Source of the DNA: Calonectria ilicicola
Lineage: Eukaryota; Ascomycota; Sordariomycetes; Hypocreales; Nectriaceae
DNA length: 64,000 nt
Reading direction: 5' to 3'
Assembly (NCBI GenBank): GCA_020809705.1
Contig: CP085825.1
Coordinates: 5,890,001-5,954,000 of the forward strand
Position numbers and translations under genes: made by a program. A model generated the notes under the pieces. It made no database searches, had not been told where the DNA came from, and was given only the letters and a program-made list of their open reading frames with translations. Shown piece after piece: positions 1 through 10,825 of the stretch. The first letter of the stretch is position 1. Each line of letters starts with the position of its first letter.

Positions 1-3000
1 TACCAGCCATTTGTGCAGCTTGACTCTGAGCTCTGGCTTGGAGGGCAGCCTTTGAGATATGGTTAGCATTGACTCTTTCCTAGAGCTGAAGTGCATCAAT
101 ATACTACTTACTCTTCGTTGAGCTTCCTGTCTCTGCGCATACTGCGCCATCTTTTCTGCCAGAGCTTGGTCGCGCTCCCAGCGCAATAAACTGTAATCTC
201 GAGGTGTCTTATTCGGACCCCTTGAGACCGAATCGTTCGACTTTTTGTTGGCGGCGTTCTGCGATGCCGTGTGCTGTTGCTTCTGGAGTGTCGTCTCGCG
301 TTTCTTGGCCAATTTTCTCATAGCATCAATGAGAGTGAGGTGCTTCTGGTTGCGTCTTCTCTCAACTCTAACTGGTGTCGAAGGTCGTCGTCTAATGGGG
401 GTGACAGCACCACCGCCTGCCGAGTTGGCTTGTTGTGCTGCTAGCTGGTTTTGTTGCATAATGACACGCTGAGCTGCTTCAATTCTGCTGTTATAGGCCT
501 TAAAATATTGCGTCTTCTGCATATCCGCTGGAAGGCCTTCAAGGTTGATCCATCTCTCAAAGCACTCCCAGGGTGTCCTTCGCTCAGCTCCAGATAGGAA
601 TAGAGACTTGGTTGACAGAAGACTGGAAATCAGAGACCAATTATACGAATGTTCCCGTACCAAGCATCGCAATTCATCATCCTCTGCCAATGTCCACTGA
701 GATGAACTTCTGCATTCATAAAAGTTTTGCGTTGGCATGGGATGCTCCGAAGGTGGTCTGAATTGATGACCGGCATGTAAGCGATCGCGGATGTGCTTCA
801 TCTCAGGGTTAAATAGCGCTACTTCGGTGGTTTGAGGTGGAAGCTTGATATCAGACGATTTTTGATTGCCAGAGAAGACAACCTCTTCCTCATCTTCCGA
901 ATCCTCATTCCGGTAATCATAGCGACTGCGCTTCCTAGGAGGACCGTCGGAGACCAGCTTCATCTGACCCTCAACATACCTACTTAAGGGAAGGGCAGGT
1001 CGTCGCCAATGAGCGTCTGGGTCGTACTCGGGGCCAGTAAGGTCAAATTTAGGTACTTTAAGTGGTGAGCCGTACATCGGTAACTCTTCGAGTAATTGAT
1101 CTGCAGCAGGTGTTCTTCGCAAGCCAAAAACGACATCTTCATCGTGAAGGGCAAAGATGGCTGATGGAGCAACTGTTTCCACAAATTCGTCAACCAAGTC
1201 ATCAACGTTGTCAGGAGAATCAACATCTCCCGACGAAACAAGGTCGGGAGTAGGTTGGTTCTCGACAGCATCATCATCAGTGTCAGCCATAGACACATCC
1301 ACAGGCAGCTTGGGTGGAATCACAGCGGGAATCTGAAGAGCCCGTCGCTCCACAGGTGAAGCATCGTGCCATTCAGCGCACGCATATGCAAGATTCTTAG
1401 CCACAGCTCTCTTCCATTTTCGTTCCTCCCTGAAGTCAGTGCGCATCCATTTCATTTCTTGTAGCATTACATCCCATTGCGTAGCAGGTCGAGTCGGCTC
1501 GGGACAGCGCTTCGGCTGCCGTAGAGACCATTTGTCATGCTGTTGTAGATGGTATACTCGTCGGAGAACTTTACAAGCTTGGTGATCCTGGATTGCCAAA
1601 TTGGCGTCTGGGGTTGCCACAGTCTTGTTGGCAGTAAAAAGGATTTTCTCAATGGGCTGCATCCAGGAGGAGCTTCCGGCAAATCCTTGGACAAATAATG
1701 GAGTGTAATAGTCGTCTGTTGGCTGAATAGCATCTCGTTGGCTTGCGACCATGGCCTTTTCGTCAACCCGTTTAGGCTGCTTTCCAAACACCACGGTCGA
1801 AGCCTGACTCTTGGATCTATCTCTGCGATGCGAGAATTGACGATGTCTAATACTAGGGGATTGGGGCGTAGAAGTGACAGGTGTAAGTTGGTTATCAAAA
1901 GTTTTGGTTGTTGTTGTACGTTCGAGAGTTGGGGTTGGACGAGGCGTAGCTCCGACGATTTCACTGACAGATTTTGGCCGCATAGCCCCAGAAGCTACCC
2001 GGGTCACTGCCCGTTCAGACACCGGAGCGACCTCTTTATGGGGGACCTCTGTCGGCAGAGGGGTTGATGGACCTTGAGGAGCAAGGTTTTCTGTTTTAAC
2101 GGGTGATGCAGTTTGAGTTTGCTGGTCGTCCCCATCCTCAGTACCATCAATGTCCATTGCCTCCGGAACATCTTCTTGGCTATCGGGAATCTCTTTTGCG
2201 GGCGATTCCACAGGTTCAGTTACTGGTGGTTTCTCTTGAACATTGCACTCCGGTTTTGGTATCTCGTTCTTAGCTTCAGGAATACGTTCGGACTCAACAG
2301 GGGCTGGTGCATCATTGCCATTCGGAACAGCCTTAGGCGCAGGAGTTTCCTTCGCTTCTTCTTGCTCATGTTTGGCATCTGATGCAGCTTCACTGGATCG
2401 AATGGTCTCTTCAAGAAGTTGTGCTTCGGCAGAGTCAGGGGGTGCATTTTTGGCCCGAGTCTTCAAGTCGTCGTGGATAGGTTCTTCAACCACATGTGGC
2501 GATCCCTTCGCTTCCTTCTTGTCGGTCTCATCATCTTTGTCGGGTTGTTGTTCAGCCGGCTCAGGGTATTGAGGTCCCTCGTTCTCAGGACTAGTGTTGG
2601 CTGAAACTTCGTGAACGGCGGGGGTCGTAGCACTTTGGGCAGTCGAGCCTGGAGATGACAATACGTCTGGTGGTTTCGAAGTCTCGCTCGGTGGTTTGAT
2701 TGCTATAGCGGTAGGTCCTCCGGCATTGGGCGTGGTTGGTTCAGGAAGAGCCTTGATTTCAGATTCGACTTCAGGTTTCGTAGTTGCTGGTGTCGGCACC
2801 TTTGCATCGGGTGAGGGGGTGACTTGAACTTGCGACGGCGTTACAGCTTGACCGACCGGAGGAGAGATCGTCTGAGAGGCTGGAGGCTGTAGTTTCGTTT
2901 CCAAAGGTATTGGGGCGGCGGAGCTTGGTGTTGCGACAGGCTTGACCAGTCCATTCGCCACAGACGGTACGGCAGGGAGGTGATTTGGTGGTAGATTTGG

Positions 3001-3662
3001 CACATTAGCTGCGGGAGTCGGTTGTGAGTGTCCTTTTGGTGACGAAGTGAGCTGAGGAGCTTTGGCGGGATCCGGTTTGACGAGTGTAGGGATTCCATTC
3101 GATTTCGATTCTTCATGGGCCTTTAATGGAACATCCTGCACCTTTCTTTCTTCCTGCAACGCTGGAGATGGCAGAGGCTCGGCAACCTCAAAGACAATTT
3201 TAGCAAGGGACTTTTTCAGTGCATCAGTAGAGATGACTGGTCTCTGAGGAATGTTGGACTCGTTGAATATCTTCCCTCTGCAATCATGTTAGTGGCTGTC
3301 GCATTCAACCACAGCGGCGGGGGTGCAGATGGCAAAAGCACAAAGTATTGGTTTGATTGGGGTGACATACTGGAGGATGTCGTTAGCCTGGAGAAATTGC
3401 CATTCTGCAGGTGTTGTGGTGGGCGCGTCGGGATTCGTGAGAATGGGGTGCGGAAGACTCTCCACATGTGTCGCGACAGCGAAGAGCTCACGAAGCTTGC
3501 GCTTCCGCGACGTCACAATTGAACTGGGAGCAGTTAGCACCCTAAAAATTATATCGCCATGATCGGAAAAATCGGCTCTTTCGAACAGGACGCGACTAAC
3601 CTGCATTCATTGCGCTTTGATTGAAGCAGCCTCGACAGGTCGGCAGCCCCGACCTCATTCAT
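1..3662 (-). CDS. vid21: Vid21/Eaf1, NuA4 histone acetyltransferase scaffold (3' end beyond window)
   Basis: This encodes the platform subunit of the NuA4 histone H4/H2A acetyltransferase, a nuclear chromatin complex. I read exons at 3662-3601, 3523-3371, 3277-112 and 49-1. The first three total 3381 nt and end in phase 0. The N-terminus (LLQSKRNEC, then SRKRKLRELFAVA across the first intron) is the conserved Vid21 start. Residues from about 120 to 560 are Pro/Ser/Thr/Glu-rich and look disordered. An HSA domain lies near residues 665-720 (MRTDFREERKWKRAVAKNLA), where actin and Arp4 bind in this family. A SANT/Myb domain follows near 930-985 (WTLAEDDELRCLV, then WECFERW). The Gln/Ala-rich C-terminus continues past the edge. 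The start at 3662 is the first in-frame ATG; the codon at 3743 is GTG. The last intron could end at 50 (62 nt, with a GCTAAC branch point) or, less likely, at 80 (32 nt). Transcription diverges from spp2. Confidence 0.88.
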
Positions 3663-3667
3663 AGCAT
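3659..3667 (-). promoter_or_regulatory. Two-codon upstream ORF overlapping the vid21 start
   Basis: On the minus strand the bases read ATGCTATGA followed by ATGAGG. The first ATG (3667-3665) opens a Met-Leu ORF whose TGA (3661-3659) overlaps the vid21 start codon at 3662-3660. A scanning ribosome would meet the minimal ORF first and could re-initiate. Whether the mRNA includes this ATG depends on the transcription start, which I cannot see. Confidence 0.5.
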
Positions 3668-4892
3668 CGGCGGTCGCGACATCCGTTTTCGGGCGAAACG
3701 GACGTGGTAGTGGATGAGGCAAGCCCGTCCGAGATGAATGCACGCGTTGTGGACGATGGAAGGCGTTGGTGTTGGGTGGTTTTGGGGCGAAGTGGTTGAT
3801 GAGAGTGTCGTGGACGGCGTCGAAAATTTGATCTCGGGGGGGGTGGTGCGGTGGTGGATGGTGGTTTGGGGTGGTTTACAGGCGCTGGGAACAGTGGAGT
3901 TTAGTTGATTGGGGTGCCGGGGAAGGGGGTCCGGGGGCTGCAGCGGCAAGGTGTGCGTGGGAGGCGAGTGAGTCTGAGGGCGCTTTGGCTTTGGCTCTGG
4001 CTTGGGCTTTGGGTTGGTTGGCGGGTAGCAGACGCAGGCAAACGTCGACAGGGAGGCAGCGCGACCGGACCGACACGACGGGCAGGGGATAGATAATAAG
4101 AATGTGGGAGTGGGAACTTGGGATTTGGCAAAGCAGGACCGAGAGGAAATTTGTTATCAGCGATGAAAGGGGATGCTATGGCGTGGCCGCACTGTGCAGC
4201 ACGTTGCCCCGATTGGACATCAGCTGCTAACAGATTTCAGCCTGAGCACCCACTCAGTGTGATAGTGGGTCTAAGGCGGGTGCACCGGGACCCAGGGCCA
4301 GCACGCAGGAGGCATGGGCAATTGCACCGTGTGCCACTCAGTGCGTGAAGATGTGCACGCACGATGTACCTTTACGCCCTGGATAATCCATTTTTTACGG
4401 GACGTAATTTTAGCGACCCATTCAGCCGCTTTCGGCGATCATTAATGGGCTTTGAGATTCTTGGCAGTCAAGCGTGCTATGTCTATGTACATGGGATCGA
4501 ATATCAAAATATGAGAATAACAAAGGACATGTTGAAAACAAACCCTAGTGTCGCCTATGCAGGCACTCACATGTCAAAATACATACATGCCCCTTCACCG
4601 ATTGGCATTTTTCCTGCATATGTAAAAAGCAAATGTACTCCCTTTTGAGCAGAATTCAGCCACAGACCCATCGAACCAAATGCTCATGATTTGTCCAAGA
4701 ATGACTCTTGCAGACCCACCCTGATGTTTGGTGCACTGGCCACACTCACTGTTTCTCAGCCACTTCTTCCGCCACATCATCTCTCAGAATTCTGCCTGAG
4801 CGCAACTGCTCGACTGACCTCTTTGCTGTTCTGTCCCCGTCTTGTCTTAAGCTTCACATCTCCTCGCTCTTGCATTAACCCAACTTCACATC
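3663..4892. other. Divergent intergenic region vid21/spp2
   Basis: This 1.2-kb spacer holds the promoters of both neighbours. From about 3770 to 4030 the + strand is strongly G-rich, so the vid21 leader would be C/T-rich. The tract includes a run of eight G at 3836-3843 and a canonical G-quadruplex motif at 3911-3937. Nearer spp2 (about 4740-4890) the + strand is pyrimidine-rich with few purine runs, as is common in fungal core promoters and leaders. I see no credible ORF or RNA gene. The short open frames here lack recognisable protein features. Confidence 0.6.
3911..3937 (+). other. Canonical G-quadruplex motif
   Basis: There are four G-runs of 4, 4, 5 and 5 bases at 3911-3914, 3919-3922, 3925-3929 and 3933-3937, separated by loops TGCC, AA and TCC. 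All runs are at least four G, which is rare by chance. It lies about 250 bp upstream of the vid21 start, on the strand that is template for vid21. Confidence 0.8.
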
Positions 4893-5933
4893 ATGCCGGA
4901 CCATAAACAGGGCACTGCGCCCCGGATAGCCATCAAATTCGGCGCACCGGCCTCCAATACAAACACGAAAAAACCATCCCGCCCAAACCCGCCATCGACC
5001 TTGGGAAAACGATCGCGCACCAACGCTTGGGGCCATGGCTCGGATTCAGAGCCCGATGAGGACAATGAGCGAGGATGCCACGAGAAAATTACCGGGTTTG
5101 GCGAGGGTGGTGCAGAGACAGAGCGAAAAAACAAAGCCAAAACGGAAAAGAAAGAATATATCATCCCCCGTCAACCAAATCGCGACTGGAGAGCAGAAGC
5201 GAAGGCACAACGAGGAGGCAAGAACCCGTTGCCCGAAGAGGCAAGGGCATCCCGAAATGGAACCACTGTCGAGACCGAGCCTGCGGATCAGGACAAGGGG
5301 ATCAAATGGGGATTGACAATCAAAGAGAAGAGCGAACCGGGGAGCAAGGATGAGGACGAGCCAGCTCAAGACCCAACTCCAAAGGACAATCTCAGTCGAG
5401 ATCCTCCACCGAAACGAACAGCCGACGAGGAAGCAATGGATGCTTTATTAGGCAACAAACCCAAGGATGAAAAAGTCATCCGTTCCACTGAAGAAGAAGC
5501 CTTCAAGCGCGACGTTGAACAAGCTGGCGAAATGCCAACCCTTGAAGATTACGAAGCCATGCCTGTGGAAGAATTCGGCGCTGCTCTCCTCCGTGGCATG
5601 GGTTGGGATGGTAAGCCCCGTGGTTCCAAAATGAAGGAAGTGAAACGACGCCCCAACCGCCTTGGCCTTGGTGCCAAAGAACTCAAAGAGGCTGAAGACC
5701 TCGGAGGGTGGAATCAAGGTGGTAAAAACCGCCGACCCCGTCTGAGTGAATACCGCCGGGAAGAGGATAAGCGCAAGGAAAGCCGCCGACATGAGGATAG
5801 CTACAAGCGGGAACGGGAACGGGAAAAGGATCGAGACCGACATGGCTATCGCGATCGTGAAAGGGATAGGGACAGGGGTCATGACCGAAATCGAGATCGA
5901 TACCGTAGCCACGATCGGGATCGTCGAGGGTGA
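4893..5933 (+). CDS. spp2: Spp2-like pre-mRNA splicing factor with G-patch
   Basis: This intron-less gene encodes 346 residues. The family (yeast Spp2, human GPKOW) activates the DEAH ATPase Prp2 in the spliceosome before the first catalytic step. The N-terminus has the family start (IAIKFGAP, then KRSRTNAWGHGSDSE). An acidic/basic linker follows, then the Spp2-type G-patch near residues 215-255 (EFGAALLRGMGWDGKPRG) and the conserved RPNRLGLGA block just after it. The C-terminal 60 residues are an Arg/Asp/Glu repeat tract, typical of nuclear RNA-processing proteins and probably disordered. The ATG at 4893 follows a pyrimidine-rich leader and directly precedes the conserved N-terminal motif. 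The gene converges on the Ybp-family gene. A 180-codon antisense frame across its 3' half is a shadow of the RD/RE repeat composition. Confidence 0.9.
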   Translation: MPDHKQGTAPRIAIKFGAPASNTNTKKPSRPNPPSTLGKRSRTNAWGHGSDSEPDEDNERGCHEKITGFGEGGAETERKNKAKTEKKEYIIPRQPNRDWRAEAKAQRGGKNPLPEEARASRNGTTVETEPADQDKGIKWGLTIKEKSEPGSKDEDEPAQDPTPKDNLSRDPPPKRTADEEAMDALLGNKPKDEKVIRSTEEEAFKRDVEQAGEMPTLEDYEAMPVEEFGAALLRGMGWDGKPRGSKMKEVKRRPNRLGLGAKELKEAEDLGGWNQGGKNRRPRLSEYRREEDKRKESRRHEDSYKREREREKDRDRHGYRDRERDRDRGHDRNRDRYRSHDRDRRG

Positions 5934-7624
5934 AGTATTTGATCGGGTTACCAGACCAAGAGCCATCCCCTTTTTTCTTGCTGAACGCATCTAATATTAC
6001 CAAAGCATGTTCTGCTGGACATGGGTCATCAAACATACATAGACCAAGCTGCAATTTTCTGAACTATCCGACTATGTATTTACTGCAGTCACACGTAAGA
6101 ACCGCCCGATCTCCATCGTGCAAACTGTCATCTTGAAACTCACATGATTCCTTAGCAAAACCAGAAACCACAGAATAGATGTGACTCATCTCATTACCAA
6201 GCCCACTCAACAATGAAGACCATTGGTTGATTTATGGGAACATCCCATTCATGGTTTTCACATCCCATGCGTCTTCGAACCTATATCCCAGGTCTCATCT
6301 GGGTGGATGGTTTTGGCTTATTCTTGCTATGTTGTGGAATACGCAGTAGCTGCGGATCAAAATGCTCCGTTTCCCTTGACTCACCAGCTAAGCACAAATC
6401 CGCCACTATCAGCTCAGACAGAATATTCTTCTTCTCTCTCTTGAGTACTTTTATCGGTTTCTTACTTTGGCCTGTGGGGAAGGCCAGCTCCGATGTATTA
6501 TCGAAGAAGAAGTTATGGTTTTAGACAATCCCATCGCCTTGTCCGTGTCCGTCTCAGCTCATTGAAACCGAGACCCACACATGTCATCCAGGTAAGTACC
6601 AATTCGCACACACGATGCCCGGGATTTCCAGCACATTGAATCGGCTGGGTCTCTCTTTAGGAGCCAATCGCCACGGTGACGATGCCAACCTTGTGGACAG
6701 GACATGGGTAGGAATCGCACTTTCTGTTGTGTTCTATATGGATTTCAGTTCTCTACAAGAGTGAGCCTGTTGCTATTCCAACAACTTTAGTCATGTTCCC
6801 GGTGTTGGGTATTTCATTGACCATCATGCGTAACCATCCACACTTGCTTCTGTCTCCCAGCCAGTGAGACGTGTATAGAAACAATAACCAAATCAACCAT
6901 CCGATACTCTTAGTATTATTATTTTTTACTTCAATAACATCCCATCTGTCTCACTTTGACGGTGAGATCAGAAAATATCTGTTCGCGTTCGGCGTCTTAA
7001 CTCGGGGAGATACAAATACCATAGTTTTTAAAAATGATTATTATAACGATAAGCTACTCGAGTGATATCAGATGCATGAATTTCTATCAGAACTTTGCCA
7101 GGTGATTTAGACCAGAACTGCGTAGATGAAACCAAGTTGAAAAAAAAAATACTTGATTATCTCCACCCGGGCGGATTCATGTAGACAGGTTGTTTGCGAC
7201 TTTTGTCACCACAGAGAATTAGGAGAACCTAGTATCACTACACAACAAAATACCTGCATCTTCTCTGTTCATTATTTTTGATGGAATTCCAGCTATTCAT
7301 ACCCCTCCTCTCCGCACATACAAAGAAGAAAAAACGGACATTGGATTTGAAATTCTCAAGAAAACCCTCCCTCACAGCACTGGGCAAAACTCACTACCCT
7401 ATACTGGCACCAACAAGACATAATTTCTAATTACAATGCTATGCAAAACAGAACAATCACATTCGTCTTCAGTCAAATATTGCACCTGTGCGGTTTTATA
7501 TGTCTTGAGTGTTATTTCGTGTATCGTCAAGTGTTCGAGTCAAACCAAATCATGCCAAATCAAGCCAAGCCACCTTTTTCAGGACAACACCGCACATACT
7601 ATTTTACTAGCTTATTAGTTACAT
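5934..7624. other. Convergent intergenic region, no gene seen
   Basis: This 1.7-kb stretch separates the 3' ends of spp2 and the Ybp-family gene. It is AT-richer than the genes and has many in-frame stops. An A9 run sits near 7141-7149. The longest forward frame (about 96 codons at 6234) has no recognisable features. I see no tRNA, repeat family or transposon relic; it most likely holds two 3' UTRs and spacer. Confidence 0.5.
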
Positions 7625-9484
7625 CTATTGTAGGGGAACACGCTTAAGAACGTCTTCGAGAATATCCAGCTGCATCAACACCTCCTTTTCCATACCATCA
7701 CCGTCTAGCTCCCCATTCTCTATGGCGCTCTTGAGCTTCTTGGCTGTAGCTAGGAGCGGATTGACATATCTATGTTCGATAGCCGCGGCCATTCCTGCGG
7801 GTGCTAGGTCTTTATAGTCGCTGCCGCCAAAGAGGAATAGTGCAAAGTTTGCGACTTGAAGATGAAAAGGTGAGCTCTGGACCCAATACTCCCAGAGTGC
7901 GACTGGCTCGGTCTCATTTAGATGTCCAAGGTCCTGGAACAGTGTATATTGTAAGCCATCCAAGCAATCTGGGCTTGCAAAGCGACCCTTGGAGCCAGCT
8001 TTGCGAGCGGAAATCATTTCCTCTCGCAACCATGTCACTGCGCAGGCCTGTAGAGACGAAAACATGCAATTCTCAAGCAGATCCTCCAAGATGGATAGCC
8101 TGTCGTCCTCTTCAGGATCTGCGTGTAGGATAAGACCTGCAAGCACGGTTGCGGCGTTTCGGACACGGAGTGACGAGTGAAATACGGAAACCAGCGTCAA
8201 AAGATGGTGATAAGACATAAAATTCACATCCTTTCCCAAACTGGCTCCCGAGCTCCCAATCAACTGCTTTTGGTCGTTTAACCACAACGCCATGACAATA
8301 AGAGCCTCAATGGTTCCGGGATTCCCCACGATCTTGGTCTGGGGATCATCTTCGAAGAAGCTCTTGAGAAGGAGATGATGGTGAGGAAAAATGTGGATGC
8401 TGGGATGGTCATAGTTGGCATCAAAAATGTCTGATGCAAACATTCTATAAGCTGTGAGGCATATGAAGCCCCCTGTAGATAGCTTTGTAGTTTGGGGGTC
8501 TTTGACATCTGGTTCAGCAGCAAGTGGATTTCTTGAGACAGGTGCTTCTAATATCTGTTTTACTTCGTCAGAAGACTGGTTCGATAACCCGAGATCACTG
8601 GCGACAGCCTAAACACTGGTAATTAGCAACATGACGGCGATATAAAGAAGGAAAAACCTTACAACCAACTGTCCGACCAATGCATCTCTGGCTTGAAGCT
8701 CTGGGACCTGCTTGAAAGCCTGGAGCATTGTTGGCCGGCCCGGTACAATCTTCTCTGGTGTACAATATTCCAGTAGTCTTGATGCCCACTCTAGGCTGTT
8801 GGAATTGACATATGCTTCAATGATGCAAGTGATGAATGATTGTAATAGCCGTTTTACCACCTCGTCTTCGCCTGGACTTGTCTGATCGATTGTCTCTGCT
8901 TCAGGATCCGGTGCGCTTTTGGATGGATCGCTTTCTTGGAATGGTGTGTCTAGCGTCGTGCTCGATTGACGTGTGGGTAGAGGAGGTCGTTTCTGGGCAG
9001 AGAGCGACCTCACAAAATCGATGACGACAGCTGTGGTTTCGGCACTGCTGGGATCGTAGGCTTTGTAGACGGTTTGCAGTGTGGAATGGAGGAAGCGCGA
9101 GGGAGCCTTGACTTGTAGGCGGCGGTGAAGGATAGTGAGCATACCAACAAGGGTAATGAATTTGGCGCTAGACTTGGTATCACCATCTTCCGAGGATTCG
9201 GCGTTGGAATCGAGGACCTCGAGGATTTTGAGGATGACCTCTCGAGGATTGCCAAGGCGGGCGATGGTTTCGAGGCAGGATTCGCTGCCGGGGATGGAGA
9301 TGAGCATTTCGACGAGATCCCAGCCGATATCCTTGGTCAGCTGGGCATCCTCGAGGATCTCCTCGAGAGCTGGGAGGACATCTGGAGACAGGGACTTTTC
9401 GACAATGGTGAGATAGGTAAAGGCGTCGGTCGCAGGAGGACGGGACTCTTGGATCCTCTTGATGGCTTCTTCGACCGATGCCAT
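7625..9484 (-). CDS. Ybp1/Ybp2/Alf4-glomulin family protein
   Basis: Two exons (9484-8663 and 8608-7625) joined over a 54-nt intron give 601 residues. The GTAAGG donor and TTTAG acceptor keep phase 0. The helical-repeat layout matches the fungal Ybp family (Pfam Kinetochor_Ybp2/DUF1760): an N-terminal block with SVEEAIKRIQESRPPATDAFTY, a Ser/Pro linker near residues 175-210, then a second helical block ending in LDILEDVLKRVPLQ. Yeast Ybp1 supports Yap1 oxidation in the peroxide response, Ybp2 acts at kinetochores, and the plant and animal relatives bind cullin-RING ligases. I cannot tell which role applies here. The start codon has a favourable context (GTCATGG). The family assignment is from pattern recognition only, so no gene symbol is given. 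Confidence 0.75.
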
Positions 9485-10825
9485 GACTGATCTGAGCTAG
9501 GAAGCTCGCTAACGATTCTGTAATGGGCGTCGAAACAAGCTTGAGGCTTGAGAGGAAGCAACGGCGACAGAATGAAGCTCGTGTACGCAAGCTTTGGTGG
9601 TGAGGCGGGGTCGGACTAGGGGGGTGGAGGGTGGTATTAAACGAGCGGATGGATGAGAAACAAACGAAGAGAGACAGGGGCGAGAGATCAACTCAATCTG
9701 AGAGCAAGTTTGAATAATAGCGGTGAGAATATTGGACGTTGAAGGCGAAGGCGAAGGCGAAGGTGAAGGATGATGGCATTAGGCACATGATGAGAAAGCC
9801 AAAGTTGACACCCCACCATGCACCATTGAGAGAGCGCGTGCATTGTTTCGTCATTATTTAGCCTTGCACAGAGCTTGTTGGCTCCTTTCGCGTGGTCGCT
9901 GTGTTAGTGGGGTATCGGAACTAAAAAAAGCAGCCACTAAGAAGAGAGCTACCACAACTTTGGCAGCTGGAGAGGCGACAGGAAATGAGCGAGGAGGCAC
10001 CATCAGGCAATTCTATATTCATTGGATATGCCATCTCGTGGAATGAACCTACGGGGGCTTTGGGGACTTGGGGGGTGTTGTCCGGAAGTTTTACCCCGTG
10101 TTGCCGGGTAGTTGGTAGTGACAGCGAGCATTTGTGGTATCATGCCAAAACAGGGGCCCATCGCGAATCTAGGCACTGAGGCGTCTTCTCTACTACTGCA
10201 CGACTCCGACTTGATTCATAAATGGCTTGATGTTAACGAGATACATTATAGTCGTGTAACATAACGACCGAAATGGCCACTAGAAAATGGCTGATCAGTT
10301 GGCTCTCACCTACTTCGTCTTGGTGTGTCAAGTCGAGACACATGAAACGGTTCTGATGAGACACCCGCTGCACCAGTTAGGGAGGTCATGTTGGCTACAT
10401 TAAACCACGCAATTATCCAGCCAACCAACCAGCAATCGTGCTGAGCAGGGCGGACTCAATCATCTGATATCCCGCTGAATTCAAGACTAGTGTCTACACC
10501 CTGCACTGGCACCTACACAATTAGAAACCACACTGCCTGAGACCAACTGCGGACCCTATCGTTTATACATTAAGCTATAAACTCATGTAGCCACATGACA
10601 AGCAGATAGTTGATATAATAGTACATCATGGGATCTATCCCATTATCAAGCGTCTCCATTCTATGTCAACGCTGGCCATAGTTCTTCGTGACACCGCCCA
10701 AATCTCCATGGATACGGTCATAAAAGCGTACAAACCCTCTAATCCAACCATAATATCATCATCCAAAATAAAAATACAAAAGAGATATAATGATACAGCT
10801 GTGGTGATACAGGAATAAACTATAC
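9485..10825. other. Intergenic region between the Ybp-family gene and mip1
   Basis: This 1.3-kb stretch holds the Ybp-gene promoter and leader and the mip1 3' end. Around 9738-9770 there is a short imperfect GAAGGC hexanucleotide repeat (about five units), plus-strand purine-rich. Because the gene runs on the minus strand, its leader is correspondingly pyrimidine-rich. The short forward frames at 9843-10179 show no domain and are not called. Confidence 0.5.

Noticed and set aside
50..80. Alternative acceptor at 80 for the last visible vid21 intron
   Set aside because: It would give a 32-nt intron, shorter than any other here. The acceptor at 50 gives 62 nt with a GCTAAC branch point, and both keep the frame.
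5448..5990. 180-codon frame antisense to spp2
   Set aside because: It mirrors the Arg/Asp/Glu repeat of Spp2, and the translation is low-complexity Ile/Ser/Val/Pro.
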